NCBI GenBank assembly: GCA_019638615.1 | Contig: JAHBTL010000009.1 | Coordinates: 1-64,000 of the forward strand | Reading direction: 5' to 3' | Source of the DNA: Chitinophagaceae bacterium | Lineage (GTDB): Bacteria > Bacteroidota > Bacteroidia > Chitinophagales > Chitinophagaceae | Length of the DNA: 64,000 nucleotides | Part shown: piece by piece, positions 50,376-59,822 of the stretch | How the letters are laid out: the number at the start of each line of letters is the position of its first letter | How positions within the stretch are numbered: position 1 is the first letter of the stretch | Position numbers and translations under genes: made by a program | Notes under the pieces: model-generated | Databases searched by the model: none | The model's input: the letters and a program-made list of their open reading frames with translations, nothing else | What the model was told of the DNA's origin: nothing

Positions 50376-52313
50376 TTATTTATTTAACAAATCCCAGTAC
50401 ACTACATATCGCTCCCGATGTATATCATACAATGGCCTTAATGTGATGTTTTGCCGAACGATTTTAAAACTCAATGGTGAACCCGCTACAGGTTTAACAT
50501 ATTCATTGAGCTTGCCTGCATCAAGGGTAAGTTGAGATTTTATATTATCGGGTATATGGTAATCATAAGTGTAATAATCATTGTGTATACCCGGATCTGA
50601 ATCGGGCTGACGACCATTGAAACCTTCAGTTCCCATTTCGCCGGCCAATACAATGGGGCCATAAGCAATTGCGGCAACAGAAGGATTATCATTAGCCGGA
50701 ACAATATGCAGTTGCATGGGATAACTTACTTCAATACGGTCACCTTTTTTCCAGGTACGGTTTATAACGATATAACTACCGGCTGCCTGTTTTATTTTTA
50801 CTGTTTTACCATTCACGGTAATTTTTGCGCCTGCCGTTGCCCATGAGGGATAACGAATATTTATGGTGACAGGTGATGCAGGCGCTTCATCAATTGTAAA
50901 AATCATATTGTCCTCCTCAGGAAACTTTGTTTGCTGTGTGAGCTTAAAGCCTTTTTCTTTCCAGCTTACTGCAGAAGCGATGAAAAGGTTTATGAACAAT
51001 GCATCATTGCTATGATAATAAATAGCTTCTCCATACTTTGCCTGGTTTTCAAAACCCGTTCCTACGCAGCACCAGAAAGAACTATCGGGCGTACTGTATA
51101 CTTTGTGCGCCCCCGGCAACATGGGTAAAAAATAAGCGATCATTCCTGTCGAGGGATCCTGCTGCCCGAGTATATGATTGAATAAAGCCTTTTCATAATA
51201 ATCGGCATATTTTATATCGCCGCTCCGGCTGTACAAATGCCGTGTGAGCTTAAGCATATTGTATACGTTGCAGCTTTCGCCGGTATAGCCTGTAAGATGT
51301 GTTGAAATAGCATCCGGCTCAAAAAAATGTTCTTTATCGCTATTACTACCTGTTGCAAACGTATGATGATCTATTACCGTATTCCAGAAAAAGCCGGCGA
51401 TGTCCATTTCATCCCCGGCGCCATCCAGCTCATATTCTCTTGCAAGACCAATCAGTTTGGGAATAAAAGTATTGGCGTGCTTCGGATTTAATATGTCTTT
51501 CTTTTCTTTTAGCGGATCAAGCACTTCATTATGATAAAAGAAATTGGCCACCCATTTAAAATGTTCATTACCCGTAATAGCATATAGGTTAAAAAATGCA
51601 TCGTTGATGCCTCCAAATTCATTCCGCAACATCAATGAGCGCTGTGCTTCGGTCAGAGGCTTTAATTTTTTGTATGCCCATTCGCCCATTTTTGAAACCA
51701 CATCAAGGGCTTGTTTGTTATCACAATAAAGATACTGGTCAATAAGGCCCGCGTATATTTTATGCAGGGTATACCAGGGCGCCCATACACGTTGCCCGGC
51801 TATATTCCGGTTTATAAGCTCCTGCGGATACGCGGAAAGATAACCATCCTGGTTAAGCGCCTGTTGCACTTCAGCCAGGCCATTCACAATGCTGTCGGAC
51901 TTTATTTTAAATACCGCATTCTTCGTTGTTGCATACAACAGCGCCAAACCTGAAAGTATATGACCGGTTGTATGTCCTCTCAATTCACAATCAAGAGATT
52001 CCCATCCTGCCAGTTTGGGCGTTCCTTTTGTTGGAGAATAGCCGCCTTCAAGACCGCTGTAAACACCGGCATTGGTTCTGAAACTATGCAACAAACTGTT
52101 TACGGGAATAGACAATATCCATGTTTCTTCTCTTTGCATATTTTCAGTAAAACGACCGGGCAGAAGCGTCACATCCTGCAGATCAAATGCAGATACTTTT
52201 GGCGTGAGCTTATCCGCCAATGCTATTTTCCCGATATGCTGACCCGGGTAATACGATTGCGCCTTAAGGGCAGAGAAAAGAAAAACCAAACCGGCTGTTA
52301 AGCATACTTTCAT
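50376..52313 (-). CDS. GH127 beta-L-arabinofuranosidase (DUF1680)
   Basis: This 645-residue secreted enzyme is counted from ATG at 52313 (MKVCLTAGLVFLFSALKAQ). The alternative ATG at 52340 would overlap the upstream gene. The all-alpha barrel carries the family metal and cysteine-glycosidase motif: E346-x-C348 in TGESCNVYN and C415-C416 in WCCVGTGFEN, corresponding to the zinc-bound Cys/Glu set of characterised GH127 enzymes, in which one Cys is the nucleophile. C-terminal beta domains follow. It would remove beta-linked L-arabinofuranose, as found in RG-II, extensin-type or arabinogalactan side chains. The lyase gene follows after 2 bp. Confidence 0.93.
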   Translation of the reverse strand: MKVCLTAGLVFLFSALKAQSYYPGQHIGKIALADKLTPKVSAFDLQDVTLLPGRFTENMQREETWILSIPVNSLLHSFRTNAGVYSGLEGGYSPTKGTPKLAGWESLDCELRGHTTGHILSGLALLYATTKNAVFKIKSDSIVNGLAEVQQALNQDGYLSAYPQELINRNIAGQRVWAPWYTLHKIYAGLIDQYLYCDNKQALDVVSKMGEWAYKKLKPLTEAQRSLMLRNEFGGINDAFFNLYAITGNEHFKWVANFFYHNEVLDPLKEKKDILNPKHANTFIPKLIGLAREYELDGAGDEMDIAGFFWNTVIDHHTFATGSNSDKEHFFEPDAISTHLTGYTGESCNVYNMLKLTRHLYSRSGDIKYADYYEKALFNHILGQQDPSTGMIAYFLPMLPGAHKVYSTPDSSFWCCVGTGFENQAKYGEAIYYHSNDALFINLFIASAVSWKEKGFKLTQQTKFPEEDNMIFTIDEAPASPVTINIRYPSWATAGAKITVNGKTVKIKQAAGSYIVINRTWKKGDRIEVSYPMQLHIVPANDNPSVAAIAYGPIVLAGEMGTEGFNGRQPDSDPGIHNDYYTYDYHIPDNIKSQLTLDAGKLNEYVKPVAGSPLSFKIVRQNITLRPLYDIHRERYVVYWDLLNK

Positions 52314-52320
52314 CTTAAAA

Positions 52321-53397
52321 TTATTTTTTGTTAACCGCATCTCTTACCATTGTTGCCAATACCGGGCTTGATAAAAAAGAGTTAAACCCTTTACCAAACC
52401 CGGTTATATGGGTAAGAAAAAATCCATATACACCTGTTGTTTTATCAATCCACGGATAAGCGCCTGCCCATGAGGGACTGCTGATCAGTACAGCTTCTCC
52501 TTTTGCATTTACTTCTTCACGCCATTCGCCCAAACCATAAATATCCTGCCGCTTATTGTTTCTCACTTTCTCTACAAACTCACCGCTGTTTACTTTTGCA
52601 TGCAGCACATGATCCGCCTGCATATTTTTGATAGCTTGTGCAGATAAAATACGCTTCCCTTCAAACATGCCGTTGTTATATATCATGGAAAGAAAGTTAG
52701 CATAGTCGTGCAGCGTGCTTCTTGCACCGCCACCCAGCATTGGCGCATGGCCGCCGGCTGAATCAACCGGGGTAAAATGCGTTGCTTTCATATGTAAAGG
52801 AATGGCTATTTTCTCCAGGAACAGCGTTTCCCAATCTTTACCTGTCGCCAGCTCTGCCATTCGCCCTGCAACGTTCATGGCAAGCCCTCCGTATTTGAAT
52901 TTTGTGCCGGGCATTGTATCGGTTTCAAGCGACAAAATATTTTCTACAGACGCTTTTAATGTCTGCTGAATATCTACAGGTTTGTTATTGGGCTGATAAT
53001 CGGGGTATCCGGCGGTATGCGACATAAGCTGCGCCAATGTCGCTTCTCCTTTTGCATCCGTAAATTCAGGCAGCCATTTTTTTACTTTGTCAGTCCATTG
53101 CAGTTTACCTTCATCCACAACTGCCGCAATGGTTGCAGCAGCCAGCCACTTACCCGCCGAAGCGATGAACACAACAGTGCCGGTATCGTAATTGCCAAAA
53201 TATTTTTCGTAAATGGTTTGGTCATTCTTTGCAATGATAATGGAAGCACCGTTGTAATAACCACTGTCAACCCATGATTGTATTTTGTTTTGTATGGGTT
53301 GAAAATTATAGTGTAATGCAGCCTGTGCGTTAAGAACAAATGTTGACGCACAAAATGACCATACTAACAGAAAATATTTTAAGCGGGTAATGCTCAT
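52321..53397 (-). CDS. Serine hydrolase of the beta-lactamase/class C fold
   Basis: This 358-residue exported protein (signal peptide about 1-26) has the SxxK motif SAGK with Ser80 and Lys83. The second motif is Y169-G-G, where class C beta-lactamases have YxN, so an esterase or peptidase activity is more likely than a beta-lactamase. SHTAGYPDY and SWAGAYPWID are also typical of this fold. The position inside a PUL, 12 bp behind the sugar porter gene and 7 bp before GH127, suggests it removes an ester group from the target glycan; this is an inference. Confidence 0.85.
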   Translation of the reverse strand: MSITRLKYFLLVWSFCASTFVLNAQAALHYNFQPIQNKIQSWVDSGYYNGASIIIAKNDQTIYEKYFGNYDTGTVVFIASAGKWLAAATIAAVVDEGKLQWTDKVKKWLPEFTDAKGEATLAQLMSHTAGYPDYQPNNKPVDIQQTLKASVENILSLETDTMPGTKFKYGGLAMNVAGRMAELATGKDWETLFLEKIAIPLHMKATHFTPVDSAGGHAPMLGGGARSTLHDYANFLSMIYNNGMFEGKRILSAQAIKNMQADHVLHAKVNSGEFVEKVRNNKRQDIYGLGEWREEVNAKGEAVLISSPSWAGAYPWIDKTTGVYGFFLTHITGFGKGFNSFLSSPVLATMVRDAVNKK

Positions 53398-53409
53398 ATA
53401 CCATACTTT

Positions 53410-54801
53410 TCAGCCTACCAGTTTTTTTTCTATTTCTTCCAGCGACACGCCTTTTGTTTCCGGTACTTTTGTTATTACCCATACCAGTTGCAAAAACATC
53501 ATAAAGGCAAAAAAGGCGAAAATCGGCCAGGGATTTTCCTTAAAAATACCGTTACCGGCATCTAAGAAAACAGGTGTTAGTAAAGTTATTATTGCCGCAA
53601 AAACCCAGTGCACACTGGCGCCAAAAGACTGCCCTGTCGCACGTATTTTATTCGGAAATATTTCGGAGATGAATACCCATATTACAGCTCCCTGTCCTAT
53701 TGCATGAGATGCTATAAATAATAATAAAAAGGATAATAAAAACCCGGAGGATGCATGTATATAAAATGCATAAGCTACCATTGCCAGGCTTAAAATATAA
53801 CCGATGGAACCCCATATCAACAAGGTTTTACGGCCAACCCGGTCAATAAAATACAACCCGACAAAGGTGAAAATGAGGTTGGTTCCTCCAATTGCAATAG
53901 AATTTAATAAAGAGTCTTTAGCAGCAAGTCCGGCACGTTCCAGTATTTCAGGAGCATAGTAAAGAATAAAGTTAATACCTGACCACTGATTGAAAAATGC
54001 AATAAAAAACGCCAGCCATATTACCCTGCTATACTTACTACTGAAAAAGCCTGAGCGGCCTGCATGTGCTTCATGCAATACACTCTTTTTTATATCGCTT
54101 ATCTCTTCTGCTGCATTGGTAATGCCGAGTTTGTTCAAAACTTTAATGGCTGCTTCATCATCGCCTTTTCGCGCTACCAGCCACCGCGGGCTTTCGGGAA
54201 TACTGAATACAAGCAATGTGTACAGGAGTGAGGGCGCAGCCATGACACCGAGCATCCAACGCCAGTCATTAGCTCCGCCAACGCCTTTCAGGAAATAATT
54301 GGAAAGGAAAGCAATTAATATCCCGAAAACAATATTGAACTGGTACATGGCGCCCAAACGACCACGGGTATTGGGTGTTGATATTTCAGAAATATAGGTG
54401 GGTGCAGCCACGGAAGATACACCTATGCCCAGGCCGCCGATAAACCTGAAAAAAGAAAAGGTATAAGGATCCAGCGCTATTGCGGAACCTACAGATGAAA
54501 CACTGAATAAGATACCGATCCACAGCAACACTTTTTTCCTTCCGTATTTTTCTGTTGGCGCACCGCCAAATATTGCTCCTATTACTGTGCCCCATAGTGC
54601 CATAGACATAATAAAGAAACCATGGAACCAGGGCGATGTATGCCATAGCTCCCTGATCGGGAGGTTTGCACCGGATATTACTACCGTATCAAACCCGAAA
54701 ATAAAACCCGCCAATGCTGCGATAACGGAAATGCCAAACAAGTTTACACCGCCTTTTGCCGTTTTTGCGGAAACATTACTATTGAGCTGCATATTATTCA
54801 C
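53410..54801 (-). CDS. MFS sugar porter (proton symporter type)
   Basis: This 463-residue inner-membrane transporter of the sugar porter family has twelve helices and the family motifs: FGFDTVVISGA in helix 1, YGRKKVLLWIG, PESPRWLVARKGDDEAA before the central loop, QWSGINFILYYAPEI in helix 7, DRVGRKTLL and the terminal PETKGVSLEEIEKKL. It probably imports a monosaccharide released in the periplasm; arabinose, rhamnose, galactose or a uronate are all possible. An in-frame ATG nine bases downstream is an alternative start. GH97 lies 15 bp upstream. Confidence 0.93.
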   Translation of the reverse strand: MNNMQLNSNVSAKTAKGGVNLFGISVIAALAGFIFGFDTVVISGANLPIRELWHTSPWFHGFFIMSMALWGTVIGAIFGGAPTEKYGRKKVLLWIGILFSVSSVGSAIALDPYTFSFFRFIGGLGIGVSSVAAPTYISEISTPNTRGRLGAMYQFNIVFGILIAFLSNYFLKGVGGANDWRWMLGVMAAPSLLYTLLVFSIPESPRWLVARKGDDEAAIKVLNKLGITNAAEEISDIKKSVLHEAHAGRSGFFSSKYSRVIWLAFFIAFFNQWSGINFILYYAPEILERAGLAAKDSLLNSIAIGGTNLIFTFVGLYFIDRVGRKTLLIWGSIGYILSLAMVAYAFYIHASSGFLLSFLLLFIASHAIGQGAVIWVFISEIFPNKIRATGQSFGASVHWVFAAIITLLTPVFLDAGNGIFKENPWPIFAFFAFMMFLQLVWVITKVPETKGVSLEEIEKKLVG

Positions 54802-54816
54802 TTCTCTTTTACAATA

Positions 54817-56751
54817 TTATTTCACCGGACTTAACCACATTGCCTGGCCGCCAGAAGCTTTTAATTCAACATTTAATTTTGTTCCTGACGTTACCACTTT
54901 TTTGTCTACCCGAACTTTTGTTTTTGTATTTATTTTATCATCATCACTATAAATCTTCGCTTCATATTTTTTACCGGGGGGCAGGAAACTAAGATCTACA
55001 GCTACTGTCCTTGCTTCATTATTGGTAATACTTCCAACAAACCAGTCCTCGCCGCTTCTTCTTGCAACCGTTACAAATTCACCAACAGCGCCATCCAAAG
55101 CTTTGGTATCGTCCCAAACCGTTTTAACGTTATCAAAAAATTCAATCTCCGGTTCTCCGTTATACATCGTTGGATTATCGTACCAATACAAAAACTGCAA
55201 GGGACTATAATATATCGCCGCCAACGCTAACTGGTGTGCATGTGTGGTTTTAATGCGATTGTTGTAATAACAAATGGTGTAATCTCCGGCGCCGGCAATA
55301 AACCTTGTGAACGGCAGGATTGTATTGTGCGTGGCATCGGGCATTTCTTCATTGCCTCTTATACCTTCCTGCGTTAATAAATTAGGATAGGTACGACTAA
55401 AACCGGTAGGACGATATTCATCATGAATATCTACAAGCATGCCATAGTCCGCACACTTCTTTACAGCATTGTGCAGCCAGGTGCTCCATTGCTGGTTACC
55501 AATCTGCACAAAACCAAATTTGATTCCCTTAATGCCCCATTTCTTTAATACGGGTAATAAAGAATCCAACTGCTGGTACAATGCCCTTTGGTTTACATAT
55601 ACAAATATTCCAATTCCTTTTTCTGCTGCATATTTTGTGAGTGCAGGAAAGTCAATGTCCTTATCCGGCCGCACTTTAGTAGCATCTGAGCTCATGCTCA
55701 TTTCAGGGCCATACCAGCCTGCATCAAGGTGGACATACTGCAACCCACGCTGCTCTGCAAAGTCAATACAGTCCCTCGCTTCAGCCTGGCTCAGCCCCGA
55801 GCGTATCACTTTTCCGGGTTTGATCCATGAAACGTCTTTTATCTTATTCTCAGGGTTCAGGTTTAAAATGATATGGTTGTTATTGATCAGATCAACCGGT
55901 CGTTCGGCTGCCATTATCACCCGCCAGGGTGTATTGTAGGGGGTAATGACATCAGCGCTTGCATACATTGACAGTTGAAGCGCATTTATTTTTGTTTTGT
56001 TTAAAGCAAACTTACCTCTTGTATAAGTTATCATATTCGCTTCTGCCAGAGAAACTGTCAATCCGTTTTTTAACTTTAAAGTGAGGGGACGCTCCGCTTC
56101 GTCTTTCCAGTTTTTTAATGGCAGTAAATTAACGGGTCCCTGTGCCCAGCTTTCATGGTAAGCCAGGGTTCCTTCGGGTAAAATAAACTGGCTTTGCTCT
56201 CCCGTAATGTGTAAGAACAGTCCGTTCACAGCTTCGGGAAAATGATATCGAAAAGCAATCCCTTCGTTATAAGCCCGTACTTCTACATTCACATAATAAT
56301 ACCTTCGCTTGTCGTAGCCGTGGCTCATTTCTCCTGCCTCTTCGCTTCCTTTTCTAAACTTTAATACCAATTGTTTGTACTGATCTTTCATTAAAGAACG
56401 TTCTCCGTAAACAGGCATCCACGTCGTATTTGCTGATAAGGTATCAACACCTGTCAGTTCAAGGTTGTCGCCCCAGTATTTTAAAGTATCATTTGGTATA
56501 CCAAGAGCTGATTCAAACAGGCGGTTTTCTATTAATATACCTAATTCCGACTCAAGGATCACTTCCTTTCCCTTAAAAGAAACGGTATAGTACATTTGCT
56601 TTGTGCTGTCTTCCTTTTTCTTTTGGCAGAAAGAAAACCGGTAGTTGCCGTCAGGTGAGGTCAAAACGTTTTCGGTTCCGGCTACAACTCCCTGGGAAAA
56701 TAGCCGGGAGGAAACAAAAAAAAAGGAAAGTATTAGTAATATCCTGTTCAT
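54817..56751 (-). CDS. GH97 alpha-glycosidase
   Basis: This 644-residue secreted enzyme (signal MNRILLILSFFFVSSRLFSQ) has a GH97 N-terminal beta domain (about 25-290), the barrel with YVHLDAGWYGPE and MLVDIHDEYRPTGFSRTYPN followed by QEGIRGNEEMPD, and a C-terminal beta domain. Retaining GH97 enzymes use an Asp at the end of the barrel strand written GxKxDF. Here the strand reads GIKGIKFGF, with Gly413 at that place, as in inverting members such as SusB-type alpha-glucosidases. The Glu residues of the inverting set appear present. It is therefore predicted to be inverting. The substrate may be alpha-glucosyl or alpha-galactosyl side chains. Confidence 0.9.
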   Translation of the reverse strand: MNRILLILSFFFVSSRLFSQGVVAGTENVLTSPDGNYRFSFCQKKKEDSTKQMYYTVSFKGKEVILESELGILIENRLFESALGIPNDTLKYWGDNLELTGVDTLSANTTWMPVYGERSLMKDQYKQLVLKFRKGSEEAGEMSHGYDKRRYYYVNVEVRAYNEGIAFRYHFPEAVNGLFLHITGEQSQFILPEGTLAYHESWAQGPVNLLPLKNWKDEAERPLTLKLKNGLTVSLAEANMITYTRGKFALNKTKINALQLSMYASADVITPYNTPWRVIMAAERPVDLINNNHIILNLNPENKIKDVSWIKPGKVIRSGLSQAEARDCIDFAEQRGLQYVHLDAGWYGPEMSMSSDATKVRPDKDIDFPALTKYAAEKGIGIFVYVNQRALYQQLDSLLPVLKKWGIKGIKFGFVQIGNQQWSTWLHNAVKKCADYGMLVDIHDEYRPTGFSRTYPNLLTQEGIRGNEEMPDATHNTILPFTRFIAGAGDYTICYYNNRIKTTHAHQLALAAIYYSPLQFLYWYDNPTMYNGEPEIEFFDNVKTVWDDTKALDGAVGEFVTVARRSGEDWFVGSITNNEARTVAVDLSFLPPGKKYEAKIYSDDDKINTKTKVRVDKKVVTSGTKLNVELKASGGQAMWLSPVK

Positions 56752-56755
56752 ATTT

Positions 56756-57976
56756 TTAACTGCTTTGATTTGTTTCCTGTAACTTTTTCAGTCGCAGTAA
56801 AGCTTCTATATAATAATAATCCGCGTAGATGATTGAAGCATCAATTTCTCCGCCGTTGGGCTTGTGACCGGTTGAATGCAGCAGGAACGCATCGTTTGTA
56901 TCGCGGCTTTGATATTTTTCTGAAGAGAGTTCCTGCAACATCTTTTCCGCTTTATCCCTGTATGCTTTTGCTTTGGCAGTATCCCGCACTTGTGTAGACA
57001 GTTCCAGCAAAGCAGATGCTACTATAGCGGCTGCGGATGCATCGCGGGGTGCATCTGGAATAGCGGGGTCATCAAAATCCCAATAGGGGATCAAATCTCC
57101 GGGTAGCCGTTGCAGGTAGATATCGGTAACCTTTTGCGCAAAGTCGAGGAACCGTTCCTCTTTGGTTTCCCGGTATACCATTGTATAGCCGTAAATAGCC
57201 CAGGCCTGCCCCCTTGCCCACATGCTGCTGTCGTTCAAGCCCTGGTGAGTGATGGCTTTTACTCTTTTACCTGTTGCCGTATCGTACACCACTACATGGT
57301 ATGATGAATAGTCGGGGCGAAACTGGTTATGCATGGTTGTTTCCGCATGTTTTACCGCTATGTCGTACAACGATCTGCTTCCGCCATTTTTTGATGCCCA
57401 GAATAACAGTTCAAGGTTGATCATATTATCCATGATGGTGTTATGGCGCAACGGCCAGTCTACCCCGGGCACTTCACGCGGCCATGATAAGATAGTGCCG
57501 ACTTTTGGATTAAATAATTTTGAAAGTGTATCTGCCGCACGCAGTAAGATGTTTTTATACGCTGCGTTTTGTGTTAACCTGTACCCGTTTCCTATGCTGC
57601 AAAACACCTGGAAGCCGAGGTCGTGATCTATGGCTGCTGAATCAACCAACGGGTATAATGCCTGCGAAAACGAATCTGCCGCCGCTTTCAGCCCACCTGT
57701 TTTTGCATATTCGTAGGTATACCAGAGTGTGCCCGGCCAGAAGCCGCTTGTCCAGTCGCGGTAGCCCACAAAACGCCATTGCGTGCTGCCATTGGCAATA
57801 CTACGGGGCAGTTGATGGGTATTGTGCAAACCGGAAAGGGTTTTCTCTACCTGCGTAACACAGTAGTTGAGGTTGGCATCGCCGCCTTCCTCTTTTTTTG
57901 TTGCATTGCAGCCTGCTATCATCAGTATAGCACCCGCAACAATGATATAGCTCCTGATTGATTTCATTGTATACAT
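56756..57976 (-). CDS. GH88 unsaturated glucuronyl hydrolase lipoprotein
   Basis: This 406-residue lipoprotein (lipobox AGC within IAGCNATKK) has the alpha6/alpha6 barrel of GH88. The two key Asp residues are D119 in IDHDLGFQ and D183 in IMDNMINL, matching the pair used to hydrate the C4=C5 double bond of unsaturated uronyl ends. It removes the unsaturated uronic acid left by the lyase of this operon, giving the substrate for KduI. An in-frame ATG nine bases downstream is an equally good start. GH97 follows after 4 bp, while a 92-bp gap with a hairpin separates it from susD. Confidence 0.93.
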   Translation of the reverse strand: MYTMKSIRSYIIVAGAILMIAGCNATKKEEGGDANLNYCVTQVEKTLSGLHNTHQLPRSIANGSTQWRFVGYRDWTSGFWPGTLWYTYEYAKTGGLKAAADSFSQALYPLVDSAAIDHDLGFQVFCSIGNGYRLTQNAAYKNILLRAADTLSKLFNPKVGTILSWPREVPGVDWPLRHNTIMDNMINLELLFWASKNGGSRSLYDIAVKHAETTMHNQFRPDYSSYHVVVYDTATGKRVKAITHQGLNDSSMWARGQAWAIYGYTMVYRETKEERFLDFAQKVTDIYLQRLPGDLIPYWDFDDPAIPDAPRDASAAAIVASALLELSTQVRDTAKAKAYRDKAEKMLQELSSEKYQSRDTNDAFLLHSTGHKPNGGEIDASIIYADYYYIEALLRLKKLQETNQSS

Positions 57977-58028
57977 ACTTCGTTAAGCTCAAGTTCGCCA
58001 ATTCTGCGCTAAATATGATATTAAACCG

Positions 58029-58057
58029 GTACAACGCTCTTTGGCGGAGCGCTGTAC
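58029..58057 (-). promoter_or_regulatory. Hairpin between susD and GH88 (possible attenuator)
   Basis: GTACAACGCTC pairs with GAGCGCTGTAC (11 bp with one mismatch) around a 7-nt loop. It lies about 12 nt downstream of the susD stop. It lacks a strong U-run, so it may partly terminate or protect the 3' end of a susCD message, which would raise SusCD over the downstream enzymes. Confidence 0.5.
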
Positions 58058-58068
58058 AAGCTTATTTG

Positions 58069-59808
58069 CTATTGCCAGCCCGGGTTTTGTTCAAGACTGT
58101 TATTCAGCGAAATTTGTTGTGTTGGTATAGGCAACAGGTAATTTTTATCTGCCCACGTTCTGCCGGTTTGCAGTCTCAATAATCCATTTACTACCTGGCT
58201 GCTGATGCCCGGCCACCTGGTTTCCCATTGTGTGCCCGTCCATGTAATACCATTGATATCCTGGGGCATTTCTGTTTCAGCCGTTTTCCAGCGTTTAAGA
58301 TCGTCAAGTCTGAAGCCTTCAAAAAATAATTCTATATTTCTTTCGCGCCTTATTTCTGTACGCATATCAAGCCCATTGTCTTTCACCAAAGCATTGCTCA
58401 ATTTCGGCATTGTGGTGTTTACCCTGTTGCGAACAAGATTCAAAGATTTATCTAAATCAGCATCGCTGATCATCTCATTTTTTTCAAATACCGCTTCGGC
58501 ATAAGTAAGCAATACTTCTGCATAGCGTATTACCGGGTAATCGTAAGCTTCTTCATTATCATTCAGCCTTCTTTCCGTACACCATTTCTGCGGTCCGTAA
58601 CCGGAATTGGAAGCGCCATTATGCACTCCTCTTGAGTTAGCGATATCTGCTGCATCGCCAACCCATGTAACTCTTGAGCCGGGATTCTCATTGTCCCAAT
58701 AATAATTGCCATCAATCATCCATGTATACTGCATCCTGTTATCACGATTATTATATTCCGAGCGGGTAGTAGCATACCCCTGGAACAAGGGCGATACAGT
58801 AACGGGCAATCCATCCTGGCACAAATACATATCCATCATTTTTTTACTACCCCAAAAAACATTGTTAAGACAGGAGTGGGTGACGTTCATGCGTATTTGC
58901 CTTTGTGTGAAAGAATACCTGTTTGCCAGTATATATTCTTTATTAGCGGATTTGCCAATACCTGCCGGGTTTGATTTCTCGTCTTCTAAAATAAACATAT
59001 ATTTCTGTGCGGAATCGCCCAATGCGGCCGGTGCAAATAACTGGTACTGCCCGCTGCCGATCACCGCATCGCTGTTACTGATCGCTTTGTCTAATAGCGT
59101 ACTTGCACGGGAGCCATTGTTCCTGAATTTTTGCCAGGTACCTTCATACAATGCCACCCTTGCCAGGAATGACTGCGCTGCTCCTTTACTTACGCGACCT
59201 TTGTTAGCAGCAGCAATATTGCTTTCCAATGGCAGCACTTCAATAACTTCTTCCAGCTCTTTCACTATAAAATCAGCTATTTCGTCCCTGGTGTTCCGCG
59301 GCGCCTGCAATTCTTCTGAGCCTACGCTAAGTGGTATGGTAACCAATGGCACACCACCAAACTGCTGCAATAAATCAAAATAAATATATGCTCTGAAAAA
59401 TTTTGCTTCTGCTACATACAGCGCAATATCTGCAGGGTTAGGATATTCTGCCGCTTTGCTTATAAGGTAATTCATTTCACGGATCCTGCTGTAAGCGGTA
59501 TTCCAGTTATTATCTGTTAAGGGTATTGTGTTTTGCCCGCTGCTGAATAGATTATTTCCGTCTCTTGTGATTATCAGGTCTGCACGAATATCAGCATGCG
59601 GGTTATCATTCAGGATATCAGCAAAGCTTCTCTGATAATTATAAAAGGCATTGGCTGCAAGTTTAAACTGGTCTGCCGTTTTCCAGTAATCAGCATCTGA
59701 TATTTCGTTAATGGGTTTTAAATCCACCAATTTATTACAACTGCTTATTAATAGTGCTGATGCCAGTATTAACGGGGAAATATATTTATTAATAGACTTT
59801 TTCATCAT
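58069..59808 (-). CDS. SusD/RagB family outer-membrane glycan-binding lipoprotein
   Basis: This 579-residue lipoprotein (ALLISSCNKLVDLKP with lipobox Cys) is surface-exposed and binds glycan as the lid of the SusC channel. The N-terminal SusD-like domain with tetratricopeptide helices spans about 30-230 (YWKTADQFKLAANAFYNYQ). The RagB/SusD C-terminal part includes the conserved PVIRYAEVLLTYAEA and RRERNIELFFEGFRLDDLKR. It is read 14 bp behind susC and is the second gene of the operon. Glycan specificity cannot be read from sequence. Confidence 0.96.
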   Translation of the reverse strand: MMKKSINKYISPLILASALLISSCNKLVDLKPINEISDADYWKTADQFKLAANAFYNYQRSFADILNDNPHADIRADLIITRDGNNLFSSGQNTIPLTDNNWNTAYSRIREMNYLISKAAEYPNPADIALYVAEAKFFRAYIYFDLLQQFGGVPLVTIPLSVGSEELQAPRNTRDEIADFIVKELEEVIEVLPLESNIAAANKGRVSKGAAQSFLARVALYEGTWQKFRNNGSRASTLLDKAISNSDAVIGSGQYQLFAPAALGDSAQKYMFILEDEKSNPAGIGKSANKEYILANRYSFTQRQIRMNVTHSCLNNVFWGSKKMMDMYLCQDGLPVTVSPLFQGYATTRSEYNNRDNRMQYTWMIDGNYYWDNENPGSRVTWVGDAADIANSRGVHNGASNSGYGPQKWCTERRLNDNEEAYDYPVIRYAEVLLTYAEAVFEKNEMISDADLDKSLNLVRNRVNTTMPKLSNALVKDNGLDMRTEIRRERNIELFFEGFRLDDLKRWKTAETEMPQDINGITWTGTQWETRWPGISSQVVNGLLRLQTGRTWADKNYLLPIPTQQISLNNSLEQNPGWQ

Positions 59809-59822
59809 ACTTTTTTTAAAAG

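Noticed and set aside
52314-52340. Earlier start for the GH127 gene
   Set aside because: It would overlap the serine hydrolase gene and put a charged stretch before the signal peptide.
52321-53397. Beta-lactamase resistance gene
   Set aside because: The YxN motif is replaced by YGG and the gene is embedded in a PUL; an esterase-like role is more likely.
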